Position numbers and translations under genes: made by a program. A stretch of 20,317 nucleotides of DNA from a virus, in IMG/VR virus record IMGVR_UViG_3300022907_000124, positions 1-20,317 of that record; one strand, written 5' to 3'. Of this stretch, positions 8,746 through 16,682 are shown piece after piece. The notes under the pieces were generated by a model. It saw only the letters and a list, made by a program, of their open reading frames with translations, was not told the DNA's origin and did not search any database. The first letter of the stretch is position 1, and the number at the start of each line of letters is the position of its first letter.

Positions 8746-9506
8746 TGGCATTAGGACATACATTCTATCATGCATCTATTAAGAAGATGGTTATCGTATT
8801 CGGTAACCTCTTTAACAATTTGTATGTGCGTGATTTTTATGAAAATGGTAATGAGAAGGAAAGACGTAAAGTCCCTATCTCATACGGACCAAAACAAAAG
8901 TTTCTAGCAAGACTAGATGCGGGTGGATTTCAGCAAGATAGCGGAATGTCTCTTCCTCGCATGGCATTTGAGATGGACAACTTGACATATGACTCAGAGA
9001 GAAAGTTAAGTTCTTTGGGTAGAATTTCCAACCAAAAAGATGGTGAGGGAGTCAAGTACGCATACATGCCAGTACCATATAACTTTGATTTTTCGTTGTA
9101 TATTATGGTTAAGAATGCGGATGATGGTACTCAACTTCTAGAACAGATTCTACCATACTTCACCCCCCATTTCACTGTTACGATTAAAGAGTTCCCAGAA
9201 TTGGATGTTACTCGTGACATTCCGATTATACTAAATAGTCTTACACAAGAAGATATTTACGATGGTGATTTTGAAACAAGACGTTCTATTGTTTGGACAC
9301 TATCTTTCTCAATGAAAGGTAACATGTACGGTGCAGTTAAGGGTGGACAACTTGTTTCTTCTACTGTCGTTTCCGTCAATAATACAAATCCAGATGGTTC
9401 GTCTTTGGCAGATGGTGTAACAACACAGAGCGCAGACAATCCTAGTGACGGATTACTAACTGGTGATTTTGGTTTCACTCAATCAACTGAGTCAGGTGAA
9501 CCATAA
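8745..9506 (+). CDS. 15: gp15 tail completion / sheath terminator protein
   Basis: This protein has 253 aa (T4 gp15 is 272). The start MALGHTFYHASIKKMVIVFG and the segments KVPISYGPKQKFLAR and SLPRMAFEMDNLTYDSERK are strongly typical of gp15. gp15 forms a hexameric ring on the finished tail end, stabilises the contracted-ready sheath and tube, and docks to gp13/gp14 on the head. The extreme C-terminus (about residues 205-253) is low complexity, rich in S, T, N and G, and looks disordered. The ATG overlaps the gene 14 stop. It is followed after 18 nt by the terminase small subunit. Confidence 0.93.
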   Translation: MALGHTFYHASIKKMVIVFGNLFNNLYVRDFYENGNEKERRKVPISYGPKQKFLARLDAGGFQQDSGMSLPRMAFEMDNLTYDSERKLSSLGRISNQKDGEGVKYAYMPVPYNFDFSLYIMVKNADDGTQLLEQILPYFTPHFTVTIKEFPELDVTRDIPIILNSLTQEDIYDGDFETRRSIVWTLSFSMKGNMYGAVKGGQLVSSTVVSVNNTNPDGSSLADGVTTQSADNPSDGLLTGDFGFTQSTESGEP

Positions 9507-9524
9507 TGCATAAGGTGAAGACAG

Positions 9525-9971
9525 ATGAAAAAATCGGTAGACGAAAAAATTGAAGACGTATTGAATATCAATACAGAACTAGTTAAAGCAGAAGAAGAGT
9601 ATCACCAAGTAATTGAAGTCGTGAAGGACAAGGACATTACTGGACTTGAAAGAGATGATGATTTCAATACTGCAAGAGAAAATATTGCAAGACTAATCCA
9701 ACGTGGAGAAGAAGCAGTAGATGGTATCTTACGTCTTGCTTCCGAATCTGAACAACCTCGTGCATATGAGGTTGCAAGTACGCTTATTAAAAATATGGTT
9801 GAAGCAAACAAAGATTTGCTTGACCTACATAAGCAAAAGAAAGAATTAGAAAAAGAAGATTACGCAGGTCCTCGTACCCAAGTACAAAACAACACTATGT
9901 TTGTGGGAAGCACTAAAGATTTGCAACAACATCTTATGAAACTTGCAAAGGGCGAGATTCAAGATGAGTGA
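9525..9971 (+). CDS. 16: gp16 terminase small subunit
   Basis: This 148-aa, largely helical protein (T4 gp16 is 164 aa) sits directly before gp17. gp16 oligomerises, recognises replicated concatemeric DNA and stimulates the gp17 ATPase to begin packaging. Visible features are a helical N-terminus, a central segment (FNTARENIARLIQRGEEAVDGIL, quoted as FNTARENIARLI and RGEEAVDGIL) and a long coiled-coil-like stretch ending KQKKELEKEDY. A C-terminal part follows with NNTMFVGSTKDLQQHLMKL, a motif typical of T4-like gp16. The ATG at 9525 is preceded by AAGGTGAAG. The end overlaps the start of gene 17 by 8 nt. Confidence 0.92.
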   Translation: MKKSVDEKIEDVLNINTELVKAEEEYHQVIEVVKDKDITGLERDDDFNTARENIARLIQRGEEAVDGILRLASESEQPRAYEVASTLIKNMVEANKDLLDLHKQKKELEKEDYAGPRTQVQNNTMFVGSTKDLQQHLMKLAKGEIQDE

Positions 9972-11598
9972 GAATTATCTAGGTAATCCCAACCTAAAAA
10001 GAGCAAACATTGCTGTTGACTTCACTCAAGAACAGATTGAAGAATGGGTAAAGTGTTCTAAAGACCCCCTATATTTTATCGAAAAATACGTTAAGATTGT
10101 TAACGTAGACTTGGGTTTTATTCCTTTTACACCATATGATTTTCAGAAGGATATTATTACACAAGTAAATAATAACCGTTTTGTTATTTGTAAGATGCCT
10201 CGTCAAAGTGGTAAGACCACTACAATTGCGGCATTGCTATTACATGCGGTGTTGTTTAATGAAGAATATAACATTGCTATTCTAGCACACAAACTTGCAC
10301 AAGCAAGGGAAATCTTGTCTCGTATTCAAAGAGCATACGAAGCACTTCCTAAGTGGATGCAACAAGGTGTTGTAGAATGGAACAAAGGTAATATTGAACT
10401 AGAAAACGGTTCTAAGATTTTGAGTTCTGCCACATCATCCTCTGCGATTCGTGGTGGTTCATTTAACCTAATTTACCTAGACGAATTTGCATTCATTCCT
10501 GCAAACTTGCAAGATGAATTCTTTGCGTCTGTGTACCCAACAATCTCTTCTGGTAAGACTACAAAGGTGTTGATTACTTCTACACCAAATGGTCTTAACA
10601 TGTTCTACAAATTGTGGACTGATAGCGAGAAGAAGAGAAATACATATAAGAGGGTGGATGTTCATTGGAGTGACATTCCAGGTCGTGATGCTAAATGGCG
10701 TGACGAACAGATTGCTAACACTAGTGAAGACCAATTCCGTGTTGAATTTGAATGTGAGTTTGTCGGTTCTTCAAATACTTTGATACCAGGTTCAAAACTC
10801 CGTTCTCTAACTTATGAGAAACCTAAATATGTTAGTGATGGAACTTCAATCTATGATGAACCACACCAAGATAGAGCATACGCAATGGTCGTTGACACAT
10901 CAAGGGGTACTGGTGCAGATTATTCTGCCTTTGTGATTTTTGATATTTCAGAATTACCATATAAAGTTGTATGTAAATATAGGAACAAAGAGATTTCGCC
11001 ACTACTATATCCAAGGGTAGTTGTAGGGGCAGCAAAGAAGTATAATGATGCATATATTCTCGTTGAAGTGAATGATGTGGGCGCACAAGTCGCAGATATT
11101 ATTCATGGGGAGTTTGAGTACGAGAATATTTTAAGTGTTGCACAAATGGGTCGTGCAGGGCAACAGATTGGTACTGGATTCGGTAAAAATGTTGCTTTTG
11201 GTGTAAAAACCTCTAAGTACGTTAAACGTATGGGATGTTCAACCCTAAAGGATTTGGTTATATCTGACCAGTTGATAGTGCAAGATTTTGATATCGTGTC
11301 TGAGTTGAATACGTTTGTGGCGAAGTCACAATCATATGAAGCAGAATCAGGTTCTCACGATGACCTTGTGATGTGCTTAGTGTTGTTCTCATGGATGACG
11401 ACACAAAAGTATTTCAGAGAACTAACAGATATGGATTTCCGTAGGAAATTAGAGGATTACAATCGTGAAATGATTGATGAAGAATTAACTCCGTTTGGTT
11501 TTATTGAAGATGGCATAAACAGAGAAACCACTTATAAAGATTCAAGTGGTCAAGTGTGGTCAACAGACACAGAACTAAAATGGGGCAATGATTGGTAA
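9964..11598 (+). CDS. 17: gp17 terminase large subunit (packaging ATPase-nuclease)
   Basis: This is the motor that pumps DNA into the prohead through gp20 and cuts the concatemer. I use ATG 9964 (544 aa), which overlaps the gene 16 stop in the usual way; the frame extends upstream only to a TTG. T4 gp17 is 610 aa. The ATPase domain carries Walker A MPRQSGKTT (about residues 78-86) and Walker B with catalytic Glu in IYLDEFAF (D173, E174), followed by the coupling motif LITSTPNG. The RNase H-like nuclease domain shows the expected acidic residues: D311 in VVDTSRGTGAD, E368 in ILVEVND and D466/D467 in SHDDLVM. All catalytic positions are present and there is no intron or intein. It is followed by a 97-nt spacer before gene 18. 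Confidence 0.97.
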   Translation: MSENYLGNPNLKRANIAVDFTQEQIEEWVKCSKDPLYFIEKYVKIVNVDLGFIPFTPYDFQKDIITQVNNNRFVICKMPRQSGKTTTIAALLLHAVLFNEEYNIAILAHKLAQAREILSRIQRAYEALPKWMQQGVVEWNKGNIELENGSKILSSATSSSAIRGGSFNLIYLDEFAFIPANLQDEFFASVYPTISSGKTTKVLITSTPNGLNMFYKLWTDSEKKRNTYKRVDVHWSDIPGRDAKWRDEQIANTSEDQFRVEFECEFVGSSNTLIPGSKLRSLTYEKPKYVSDGTSIYDEPHQDRAYAMVVDTSRGTGADYSAFVIFDISELPYKVVCKYRNKEISPLLYPRVVVGAAKKYNDAYILVEVNDVGAQVADIIHGEFEYENILSVAQMGRAGQQIGTGFGKNVAFGVKTSKYVKRMGCSTLKDLVISDQLIVQDFDIVSELNTFVAKSQSYEAESGSHDDLVMCLVLFSWMTTQKYFRELTDMDFRRKLEDYNREMIDEELTPFGFIEDGINRETTYKDSSGQVWSTDTELKWGNDW

Positions 11599-11610
11599 TA
11601 GGTAGAAAAC

Positions 11611-11664
11611 TGAAGAATACTAAATAATAATGTTAAATAAGAATTTGACTAACCATATTCTTCA
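11611..11664 (+). repeat. 9-bp inverted repeat flanking AT-rich leader before gene 18
   Basis: TGAAGAATA (11611-11619) and TATTCTTCA (11656-11664) are perfect reverse complements enclosing 36 AT-rich bases. The enclosed stretch holds ACTAAATA- and GTTAAATA-like boxes. In RNA this would be a long-loop stem; in DNA it could be a binding site. It is not a terminator because no T-run follows. Function unknown. Confidence 0.45.
11619..11639 (+). promoter_or_regulatory. Possible degenerate late promoter(s) for gene 18
   Basis: ACTAAATA (11619-11626) and GTTAAATA (11632-11639) each match TATAAATA at six of eight positions. Every other spacer in the window longer than about 40 nt holds a clear late box, and the sheath gene should be strongly expressed, so one of these may serve. 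An identical ACTAAATA occurs inside gene 15 near 9230, so the match alone is weak. Confidence 0.35.
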
Positions 11665-11695
11665 AACACAAATACATTAAAAAGGAGAATGAAAT

Positions 11696-13591
11696 ATGCC
11701 ATTTCAACTAAGTCCAGGTGTTAATGTCAGTGAAATTGACTTGACAACCGTAGTACCCGCAGTTGCGGCAACAGGTGGTTGTATTGCTGGAGAATTTGCA
11801 TGGGGTCCAATCATGGAGCGTAAACTGCTTGGTGACGAAGACTCAGTTGCAAATATGTTCGGTAAACCAACCAACACTACCGCAATTTCTTTCTTTACCG
11901 CTGCAAACTTTCTTGCATACGGTAACTCACTACAAATCGTTCGTGTAGCACAAACAGGTCAAGCAAACGCAACCACAGATGGTAGCACTGGTTCTGACGC
12001 TCTACTAATTGAGAACGATGAAGATTGGGAAAACAATTGGGAAGGTGGTCAGAATGTCGTTTCTGGTCGCTATTTCGCTGCTAAGTATGCAGGTGCTTTG
12101 GGTAACACCCTAAAAGTATCCGTGTGTCCTTCTGCCGCTGCTTTCCGTTCAACAGTAAACGTTTCAACTACTGGTGCAACTCTTACTCTAACCTCTGGTA
12201 ACCCAGAAGACCATCTAGCAGTTGGTTCTTTGGTAATCTACGGTGGTGAGACTCGCCAAGTCGAAGCAATTACCGCAGGAACTTCTGCAACTCTAGACTC
12301 TGGATTCTCAAGCGATATCTCTGCCGCTGACGCAACTTTCGAGTGGGAATACGCAACATCATTTGATGGCGCACCAGGTACTTCACCATACGCAGAGAAG
12401 CGTGGTGCTTCAAATGACGAAATGCACGTTGCAGTCATTGACGAAGACGGTGAGTTTTCAGGTACTAAAGGCGAAGTAGTCGAGAAGTTTGCTTTCGTTT
12501 CTAAAGCACCTTTCGCACTAAATGCAGACGGTTCAACAAATAACTACAAGAATGTAATCGACAGACGCTCATTCTTCATCCGTTGGATGGACCACAATTC
12601 TGGTTCAAACGCCAATTGGGATACCCCTGCTGCAAATGGAGTAGATTACAACGCTACACCTATCACAATGCCAAGCACTTGGTCAATGAGTGGTGGTTCT
12701 AACGGTGTTGCTGCTTCTGACGCACAGAAAATCAACGGTTACGACATGTTTGCTAACGCAGAAGAAGTGGATGTTTCACTAATTCTTGGTGCAGACGCTA
12801 ACCAGACTATCGCATTGCACCTAGTTGCAATGGCAGAGTCTCGTATGGACTGCGTAACATTCCTATCACCTGAGTTCTCAGATGTTGTTAACAACGCTGG
12901 TAGCGAAGCAACAGATATCGTAGAGTTCCGTAACTCTCTACCTTCATCTTCATACGCTTTCCTAGACGGTAACTGGAAGTATCAATACGACAAGTACAAC
13001 GATGTGTATCGTTGGGTACCATTCAACGGTGACGTTGCTGGTCTAGTTGTTCGTGCAACTGATACTCGTGACGCATGGTGGTCACCTGCTGGTTTCAACC
13101 GTGGTGGAATTAAGAATGTTGTTAAGACTGCATGGACTCCTAGCAAAACTTACCGTGATGAATTGTACAAGAACAACATCAACCCAATCTTGGTATTCCC
13201 AGGCGAAGGTTGTATTCTATTCGGTGACAAGACACTACTTGCTAAACCAAGTGCGTTTGACCGTATCAACGTAAGACGCTTGTTCATCGTAATGGAAAAA
13301 GCGATTGCAACTGCTGCAAAATACTCACTCTTTGAGTTCAATGACCAGTTCACTCGTTCAATGTTCCGTAACATGGTAGAACCATTCTTGAGAGATGTTC
13401 AAGGTCGCCGTGGTATTTACGACTTCCGTGTTGTTTGTGACGAATCCAACAATACTGGCGAAGTAATTGATAGAAACGAATTTATTGGTGACATTTATGT
13501 TAAACCAGCACGTTCTATCAACTTCATCCAGTTGAACTTTGTTGCTGTCCGTACAGGCGTTGACTTCTCCGAAGTAGTCGGTCAATTTTAA
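11696..13591 (+). CDS. 18: gp18 contractile tail sheath protein
   Basis: This protein has 631 aa (T4 gp18 is 659). The N-terminus PFQLSPGVNVSEIDLTTVVP and the C-terminal run (RSMFRNMVEPFLRDVQGRRG, YDFRVVCDESNN, GDIYVKPARSINFIQLNFVA) are hallmarks of T4-like sheath proteins. gp18 polymerises around the gp19 tube and contracts to drive the tube into the cell. The conserved C-terminal half forms the inner, tube-facing domain. Residues about 150-220 contain a G/T/S-rich beta module (TGATLTLTSGNPEDHLAVGS, YGGETRQVEAITAG) in the surface-exposed part. The start is supported by AAGGAG shortly before the ATG. Gene 19 follows after a 29-nt gap, so the two are probably co-transcribed. Confidence 0.96.
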   Translation: MPFQLSPGVNVSEIDLTTVVPAVAATGGCIAGEFAWGPIMERKLLGDEDSVANMFGKPTNTTAISFFTAANFLAYGNSLQIVRVAQTGQANATTDGSTGSDALLIENDEDWENNWEGGQNVVSGRYFAAKYAGALGNTLKVSVCPSAAAFRSTVNVSTTGATLTLTSGNPEDHLAVGSLVIYGGETRQVEAITAGTSATLDSGFSSDISAADATFEWEYATSFDGAPGTSPYAEKRGASNDEMHVAVIDEDGEFSGTKGEVVEKFAFVSKAPFALNADGSTNNYKNVIDRRSFFIRWMDHNSGSNANWDTPAANGVDYNATPITMPSTWSMSGGSNGVAASDAQKINGYDMFANAEEVDVSLILGADANQTIALHLVAMAESRMDCVTFLSPEFSDVVNNAGSEATDIVEFRNSLPSSSYAFLDGNWKYQYDKYNDVYRWVPFNGDVAGLVVRATDTRDAWWSPAGFNRGGIKNVVKTAWTPSKTYRDELYKNNINPILVFPGEGCILFGDKTLLAKPSAFDRINVRRLFIVMEKAIATAAKYSLFEFNDQFTRSMFRNMVEPFLRDVQGRRGIYDFRVVCDESNNTGEVIDRNEFIGDIYVKPARSINFIQLNFVAVRTGVDFSEVVGQF

Positions 13592-13620
13592 TTAACAGAT
13601 AAAAATTAAGGAGAAAAACA

Positions 13621-14142
13621 ATGGCATTTACAATTGACGGTTTCAGAGCAGAACTAACTGGCGGTGGCGCAAGAAGTAACCTGTTCGAATGTGAAATCAC
13701 CAACCCCTTCGGTGGTAGTGATAAATTCACTTTCATGGCGAAAGCATCACAACTTCCAGGTGACACTCTTGGTGTAATCGAAGTACCATACTTTGGTCGT
13801 ACTATGAAGGTTGCAGGTAACCGTACATTCGCAGAATGGACAGTTACAGTTATCAACGATGAAGACTTTGCAGTACGCAATGGTCTAGAGCGTTGGATGA
13901 CTTCAATCAACTCTCATATCTTGAACGTTGGTACACCTTCACCTATCCTACAGAAGTCTATTGGTACTATCAAGCAGTTTAGTAAAGATGGTTCACCAAT
14001 CAAGACCTATACATTTATTGGCATCTTCCCTGCGGATTTGTCACCAATTGATGTAGCATGGGATTCTAACGATACAATCGAAGAGTTTACAGTTACATTC
14101 CAGTATGACTACTGGATTGACGCTGCAAACGCAGTAATCTAA
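13621..14142 (+). CDS. 19: gp19 tail tube protein
   Basis: This protein has 173 aa (T4 gp19 is 163). The sequence carries the typical tail-tube pattern: a start with FTIDGFRAELTGGGARSNLF, then FMAKASQLPGDTLGVIEVPY with GRTMKVAGNRTFAEWTVTV, and a closing EEFTVTFQYDYW. It forms stacked hexameric rings making the channel through which DNA leaves the head. The start has TAAGGAG 5-11 nt upstream. A terminator hairpin follows 11 nt after the stop, so the 18-19 pair forms a transcription unit, partly separated from the head genes. Confidence 0.95.
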   Translation: MAFTIDGFRAELTGGGARSNLFECEITNPFGGSDKFTFMAKASQLPGDTLGVIEVPYFGRTMKVAGNRTFAEWTVTVINDEDFAVRNGLERWMTSINSHILNVGTPSPILQKSIGTIKQFSKDGSPIKTYTFIGIFPADLSPIDVAWDSNDTIEEFTVTFQYDYWIDAANAVI

Positions 14143-14153
14143 AAAGGGTTCTC

Positions 14154-14183
14154 GGGGGGTCTATAAATAGATATAGACTCCCC
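14154..14183 (+). terminator. Terminator-like hairpin after gene 19, overlapping the gene 20 promoter
   Basis: GGGGGGTCTATA (14154-14165) pairs with TATAGACTCCCC (14172-14183), giving 12 bp with one G-T wobble and a 6-nt loop. It is followed by AGAATTTAATTT, which has only short T-runs, so termination may be partial. The late promoter TATAAATA (14162-14169) spans the top of the left arm and the loop. Transcripts started from that promoter would carry only the right arm and could not form the hairpin. Confidence 0.7.
14162..14169 (+). promoter_or_regulatory. T4-type late promoter box (TATAAATA) for the head gene cluster
   Basis: This is an exact TATAAATA followed by GATATAG, 43 nt before the gene 20 ATG. 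It is embedded in the hairpin of the preceding terminator. It would start the transcript of genes 20, 67, the 124-aa gene, 68 and 21. Confidence 0.75.
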
Positions 14184-14212
14184 AGAATTTAATTTAGATA
14201 GGATAATATTTT

Positions 14213-15715
14213 ATGGCAAAGTTGTTTGGTTTTGAAATCACCCGACTCGGGCAAGGAGATTCCGATAGTCTTCCATCGTTTGTCGCACCGACAAATGACG
14301 ATGGTGCGTTGGAAATCCAAGAAGGCGGTATCTTTGGTCAATATCTTGACCTAGAAGGTAAGTCTAAATCCGAAGAAGAGTTGATTAATCGTTATCGTGA
14401 GATGGCGATGCAACCAGAATGTGAAACTGCGATTGATGATATCATCAATGAAGCAGTTGTGCAAGAAGATAAAGAAAGTCCAGTTTCAGTAAACTTGGAC
14501 GGTATTGATTTTGGTGCGGGTGTTAAGAAACGCATCACAGAAGAATTCGATAATGTCATGCGCCTACTGGATTTCAGTAACTATGGTGCAGACATTTTTA
14601 AGCGTTGGTACGTTGATGGTAGATTGTATTACCACAACGTTATTGATGTTGATAGACCAAATGAAGGTCTCAAAGAATTGCGCTTTATTGACCCAAGACA
14701 GATTAAGAAGGTCAGGAAAGCAATAGAAAAGAAAGACGCAGACACTAATGTGTCAGTGTTTAAAGAGTTCGAAGAATTTTTTGTATACAGTGAAATGGGT
14801 ATCAGTAATTCGGAGCAAGGCATTAAGATTGCTAAAGACTCTGTTACCTATGTTACAAGTGGTTTGCTTGACAAAGACGGTAAGCAAGTTATTTCTTACC
14901 TACATAAAGCAATCAAACCTCTTAACCAACTGAGGGCAGTCGAAGACGCAGTAGTTATCTACAGATTGTCTCGTGCGCCTGAACGTAGAATTTTCTATGT
15001 GGACGTTGGTAACCTGCCTAAAGGTAAAGCAGAACAATATCTGCGAGACATTATGGCAAGGTATAAGAACAAAATTGTATATAATGCAACGACAGGTGAG
15101 ATTGATGACAGTCGTAAACACATGTCGATGCTTGAAGATTTTTGGATGCCTCGTAGAGAAGGTGGTAGAGGTACAGAAGTTTCTACCCTACCTGGTGGTC
15201 AAAATCTAGGTGAGATGGATGACGTTAACTACTTCAAATCGAAGTTGTACAAGTCATTAAACGTTCCATCTTCAAGACTAGATAGTGAGAACCAATTCTC
15301 TATTGGTAAGACCGAAGAGATTACTCGTGATGAAATCAAGTTCAACAAGTTCATTAAGAAACTTAGAATTCGATTCTCACATTTGTTTGACGATTTGCTC
15401 AAAAAGCAACTAATCCTAAAGGGTGTTATTGCACCAGAGGATTGGGAAGAGTTGAAAGACAACATCTTCTACGACTTTAAAGCAGATACGCATTTTGCAG
15501 AATTGAAGAACCAAGAAATTCTGCGTGAAAAAATTGGTTTGTTGGGTGAAATCGAACCATACGTTGGTAAATATTTCTCACGACAAATGGTACTTAAAGA
15601 CATTCTCGGTTATTCTGACCAAGACATTGAGGACTTAGCGACTCAGATTCAGAAAGAAATCGACAATGGAGATATCGGTAATGAAGAAGATGAACAAGGC
15701 GGGGGTTACTACTAA
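14213..15715 (+). CDS. 20: gp20 portal protein
   Basis: This protein has 500 aa (T4 gp20 is 524). The portal dodecamer occupies one capsid vertex, nucleates prohead assembly, and serves as the docking site for gp17 and then gp13/gp14. The diagnostic stretch EDFWMPRREGGRGTE (from residue 308) followed by STLPGGQNLGE and YFKSKLYKSLNVPSSRL is the region widely used to identify T4-like portals. Earlier segments (YREMAMQPECETAIDDIINE, SNYGADIFKRWYVDGRLYYH) also match the family. The C-terminus is short and acidic (IGNEEDEQGGGYY). The start has AGGA at 14200-14203. The stop overlaps the ATG of the next gene (TAATG at 15713-15717). Confidence 0.97.
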   Translation: MAKLFGFEITRLGQGDSDSLPSFVAPTNDDGALEIQEGGIFGQYLDLEGKSKSEEELINRYREMAMQPECETAIDDIINEAVVQEDKESPVSVNLDGIDFGAGVKKRITEEFDNVMRLLDFSNYGADIFKRWYVDGRLYYHNVIDVDRPNEGLKELRFIDPRQIKKVRKAIEKKDADTNVSVFKEFEEFFVYSEMGISNSEQGIKIAKDSVTYVTSGLLDKDGKQVISYLHKAIKPLNQLRAVEDAVVIYRLSRAPERRIFYVDVGNLPKGKAEQYLRDIMARYKNKIVYNATTGEIDDSRKHMSMLEDFWMPRREGGRGTEVSTLPGGQNLGEMDDVNYFKSKLYKSLNVPSSRLDSENQFSIGKTEEITRDEIKFNKFIKKLRIRFSHLFDDLLKKQLILKGVIAPEDWEELKDNIFYDFKADTHFAELKNQEILREKIGLLGEIEPYVGKYFSRQMVLKDILGYSDQDIEDLATQIQKEIDNGDIGNEEDEQGGGYY

Positions 15716-15885
15716 TGAATACTATGGATATTATTAAGAGCGCAGAAGCAAAAGACGCAGCAGGAATTTCTGATGCAGTCAGTAAAGTTTTGTCTACTAA
15801 AGCATTTGAAAAGTTGGAAAATATGAAGCGTGATTTCGCCAAGAATCTTCTAACGCCCGAATCTAAGGTAGAGGGAGAGAACTAA
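15715..15885 (+). CDS. 67: gp67-like prohead core protein, 56 aa
   Basis: This small gene lies between portal and downstream head genes, exactly where T4 has gene 67. The ATG at 15715 overlaps the gene 20 stop, and its TAA (15883-15885) overlaps the next ATG. The translation begins MNTMDIIKSAEAKDAAGISD and includes LSTKAFEKLENMKRDFAKNLL. Its helical pattern ending in a K-x3-A-x-N-hydrophobic motif resembles the conserved N-terminal part of T4 gp67 (PIP), an 80-aa scaffold-core protein cleaved by gp21. The long acidic tail of T4 gp67 is missing; only a short ESKVEGEN end remains. The identification relies mainly on position plus this weak similarity. Confidence 0.75.
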   Translation: MNTMDIIKSAEAKDAAGISDAVSKVLSTKAFEKLENMKRDFAKNLLTPESKVEGEN

Positions 15886-16259
15886 TGAAATCCTTTAAGG
15901 AATTCAAATCTCAAGTGTCTGAGGGTATGGACGATGGTATTCATCGCCTACAAGATAAAGACATTGAGTTTGATATCGACAACATTGACGTAGAGACAGT
16001 CTATGATAAAGACGTAGACGTTTTTATGGATGAAGATGCGTTGGGTCAAATTAAGGATATCGTTAAAAATAGTTCTGCAAAAGCAGTAAAATTTGCAGAC
16101 GGTAAAAGCATGAAAGTTGATATGCAAACTGCAAACGTTCTTTTGAAGGTTTTAGATGCACTTAACGATACTAACAAGAAAAAATTCGGTGATATGCTCG
16201 GAAAGAATAAAGCAAACTTTATGAAAGCAGTCGATTTTGCTTGGGGTGCGGTGAAGTAA
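15885..16259 (+). CDS. Head-cluster protein with capsid-targeting-like N-terminus, 124 aa
   Basis: This gene is inserted between the 67- and 68-like genes, with a TAATG overlap upstream and gene 68 starting immediately after its stop. The N-terminus MKSFKEFKSQVSEG resembles the capsid targeting sequence of T4 internal proteins (MKTYQEFIAE type), which gp21 removes after a hydrophobic-x-Glu site; here VSE at residues 11-13 is the candidate site. The middle (about 20-55) is acidic and D/I/V-rich. The rest (about 60-124) is a compact lysine-rich domain with AKAVKFADGKSMKVDMQTAN and DMLGKNKANFMKAVDFAW. There is no membrane segment. A packaged or core protein is inferred from the N-terminus and neighbours; no function is known to me. 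Confidence 0.85.
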   Translation: MKSFKEFKSQVSEGMDDGIHRLQDKDIEFDIDNIDVETVYDKDVDVFMDEDALGQIKDIVKNSSAKAVKFADGKSMKVDMQTANVLLKVLDALNDTNKKKFGDMLGKNKANFMKAVDFAWGAVK

Positions 16260-16682
16260 ATGTCACTTCAACTGGTATTAGCAATTGAATCTGGAAACGC
16301 AGAAAAGGTTAAATCTGTGTTTGAGAGCGTTATAAATAATAAAGTAGCAGATTATTTGCAAGACTTGAAAATTGATATTGCATACGACATGTTTGAAGAA
16401 GTCGATTCTGATGATGAAGAAGAGATGGATGAGGCAAGAGTTAAGCGAGTGAATCGTATCCGTGGGGGTGTGGTTCAAAGGCGTAAGGTTGTTTCGACAG
16501 ATAGTAAATATCGTACAACTGGACAAGGACAAAAACTTGTTCGTATGTCTGCAACCGAAAGACGCAATCGCAAATTGGCGCAAATTAAAGCGGCAAGAAA
16601 GCGTAAAGCAAAAGCGAGTCGTAGTGCAATAAAACGCAAGTTGACTAATAGAAAACGAGAAACGAGGGGTTTCAACAGATGA
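16260..16682 (+). CDS. 68: gp68-like prohead core protein
   Basis: This protein has 140 aa, close to T4 gp68 (141 aa), and lies in the expected place just before gene 21. It has three zones: a helical N-terminus (LQLVLAIESGNAEKVKSVFE to about residue 45), a short acidic stretch (about 46-58, DSDDEEEMDE), and a strongly basic C-terminal half (about 60-140) with many K/R, including KLAQIKAARKRKAKASRS. MDE followed by A at 58/59 is a possible gp21 cleavage site that would release the basic tail, which could bind DNA or the acidic scaffold. The ATG directly follows the previous stop, and its TGA overlaps the gene 21 ATG (ATGA). An exact late promoter box lies inside the gene (16331-16338). Confidence 0.82.
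   Translation: MSLQLVLAIESGNAEKVKSVFESVINNKVADYLQDLKIDIAYDMFEEVDSDDEEEMDEARVKRVNRIRGGVVQRRKVVSTDSKYRTTGQGQKLVRMSATERRNRKLAQIKAARKRKAKASRSAIKRKLTNRKRETRGFNR
16331..16338 (+). promoter_or_regulatory. Intragenic late promoter box in gene 68
   Basis: This is an exact TATAAATA followed by ATAAAG, inside the N-terminal coding part of gene 68 and about 340 nt before the protease gene. It could give extra gene 21 transcript, or be a chance result of codons for V-I-N-N-K. Its downstream bases fit the extended consensus less well than those of the intergenic boxes. Confidence 0.35.

Noticed and set aside
9229-9236. ACTAAATA inside gene 15 as a promoter
   Set aside because: It is a degenerate match deep in coding sequence, with two mismatches to TATAAATA and no gene start nearby.
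9943-9963. Longer gp17 start at TTG 9943
   Set aside because: ATG 9964 overlaps the gene 16 stop in the usual way and gives a family-like N-terminus; the added seven residues (LQRARFK) are just gene 16 codons in another frame.
13524-13910. 128-aa minus-strand frame across the 18-19 junction
   Set aside because: It is antisense to the conserved ends of gp18 and gp19, with no recognisable protein features or expression signals.
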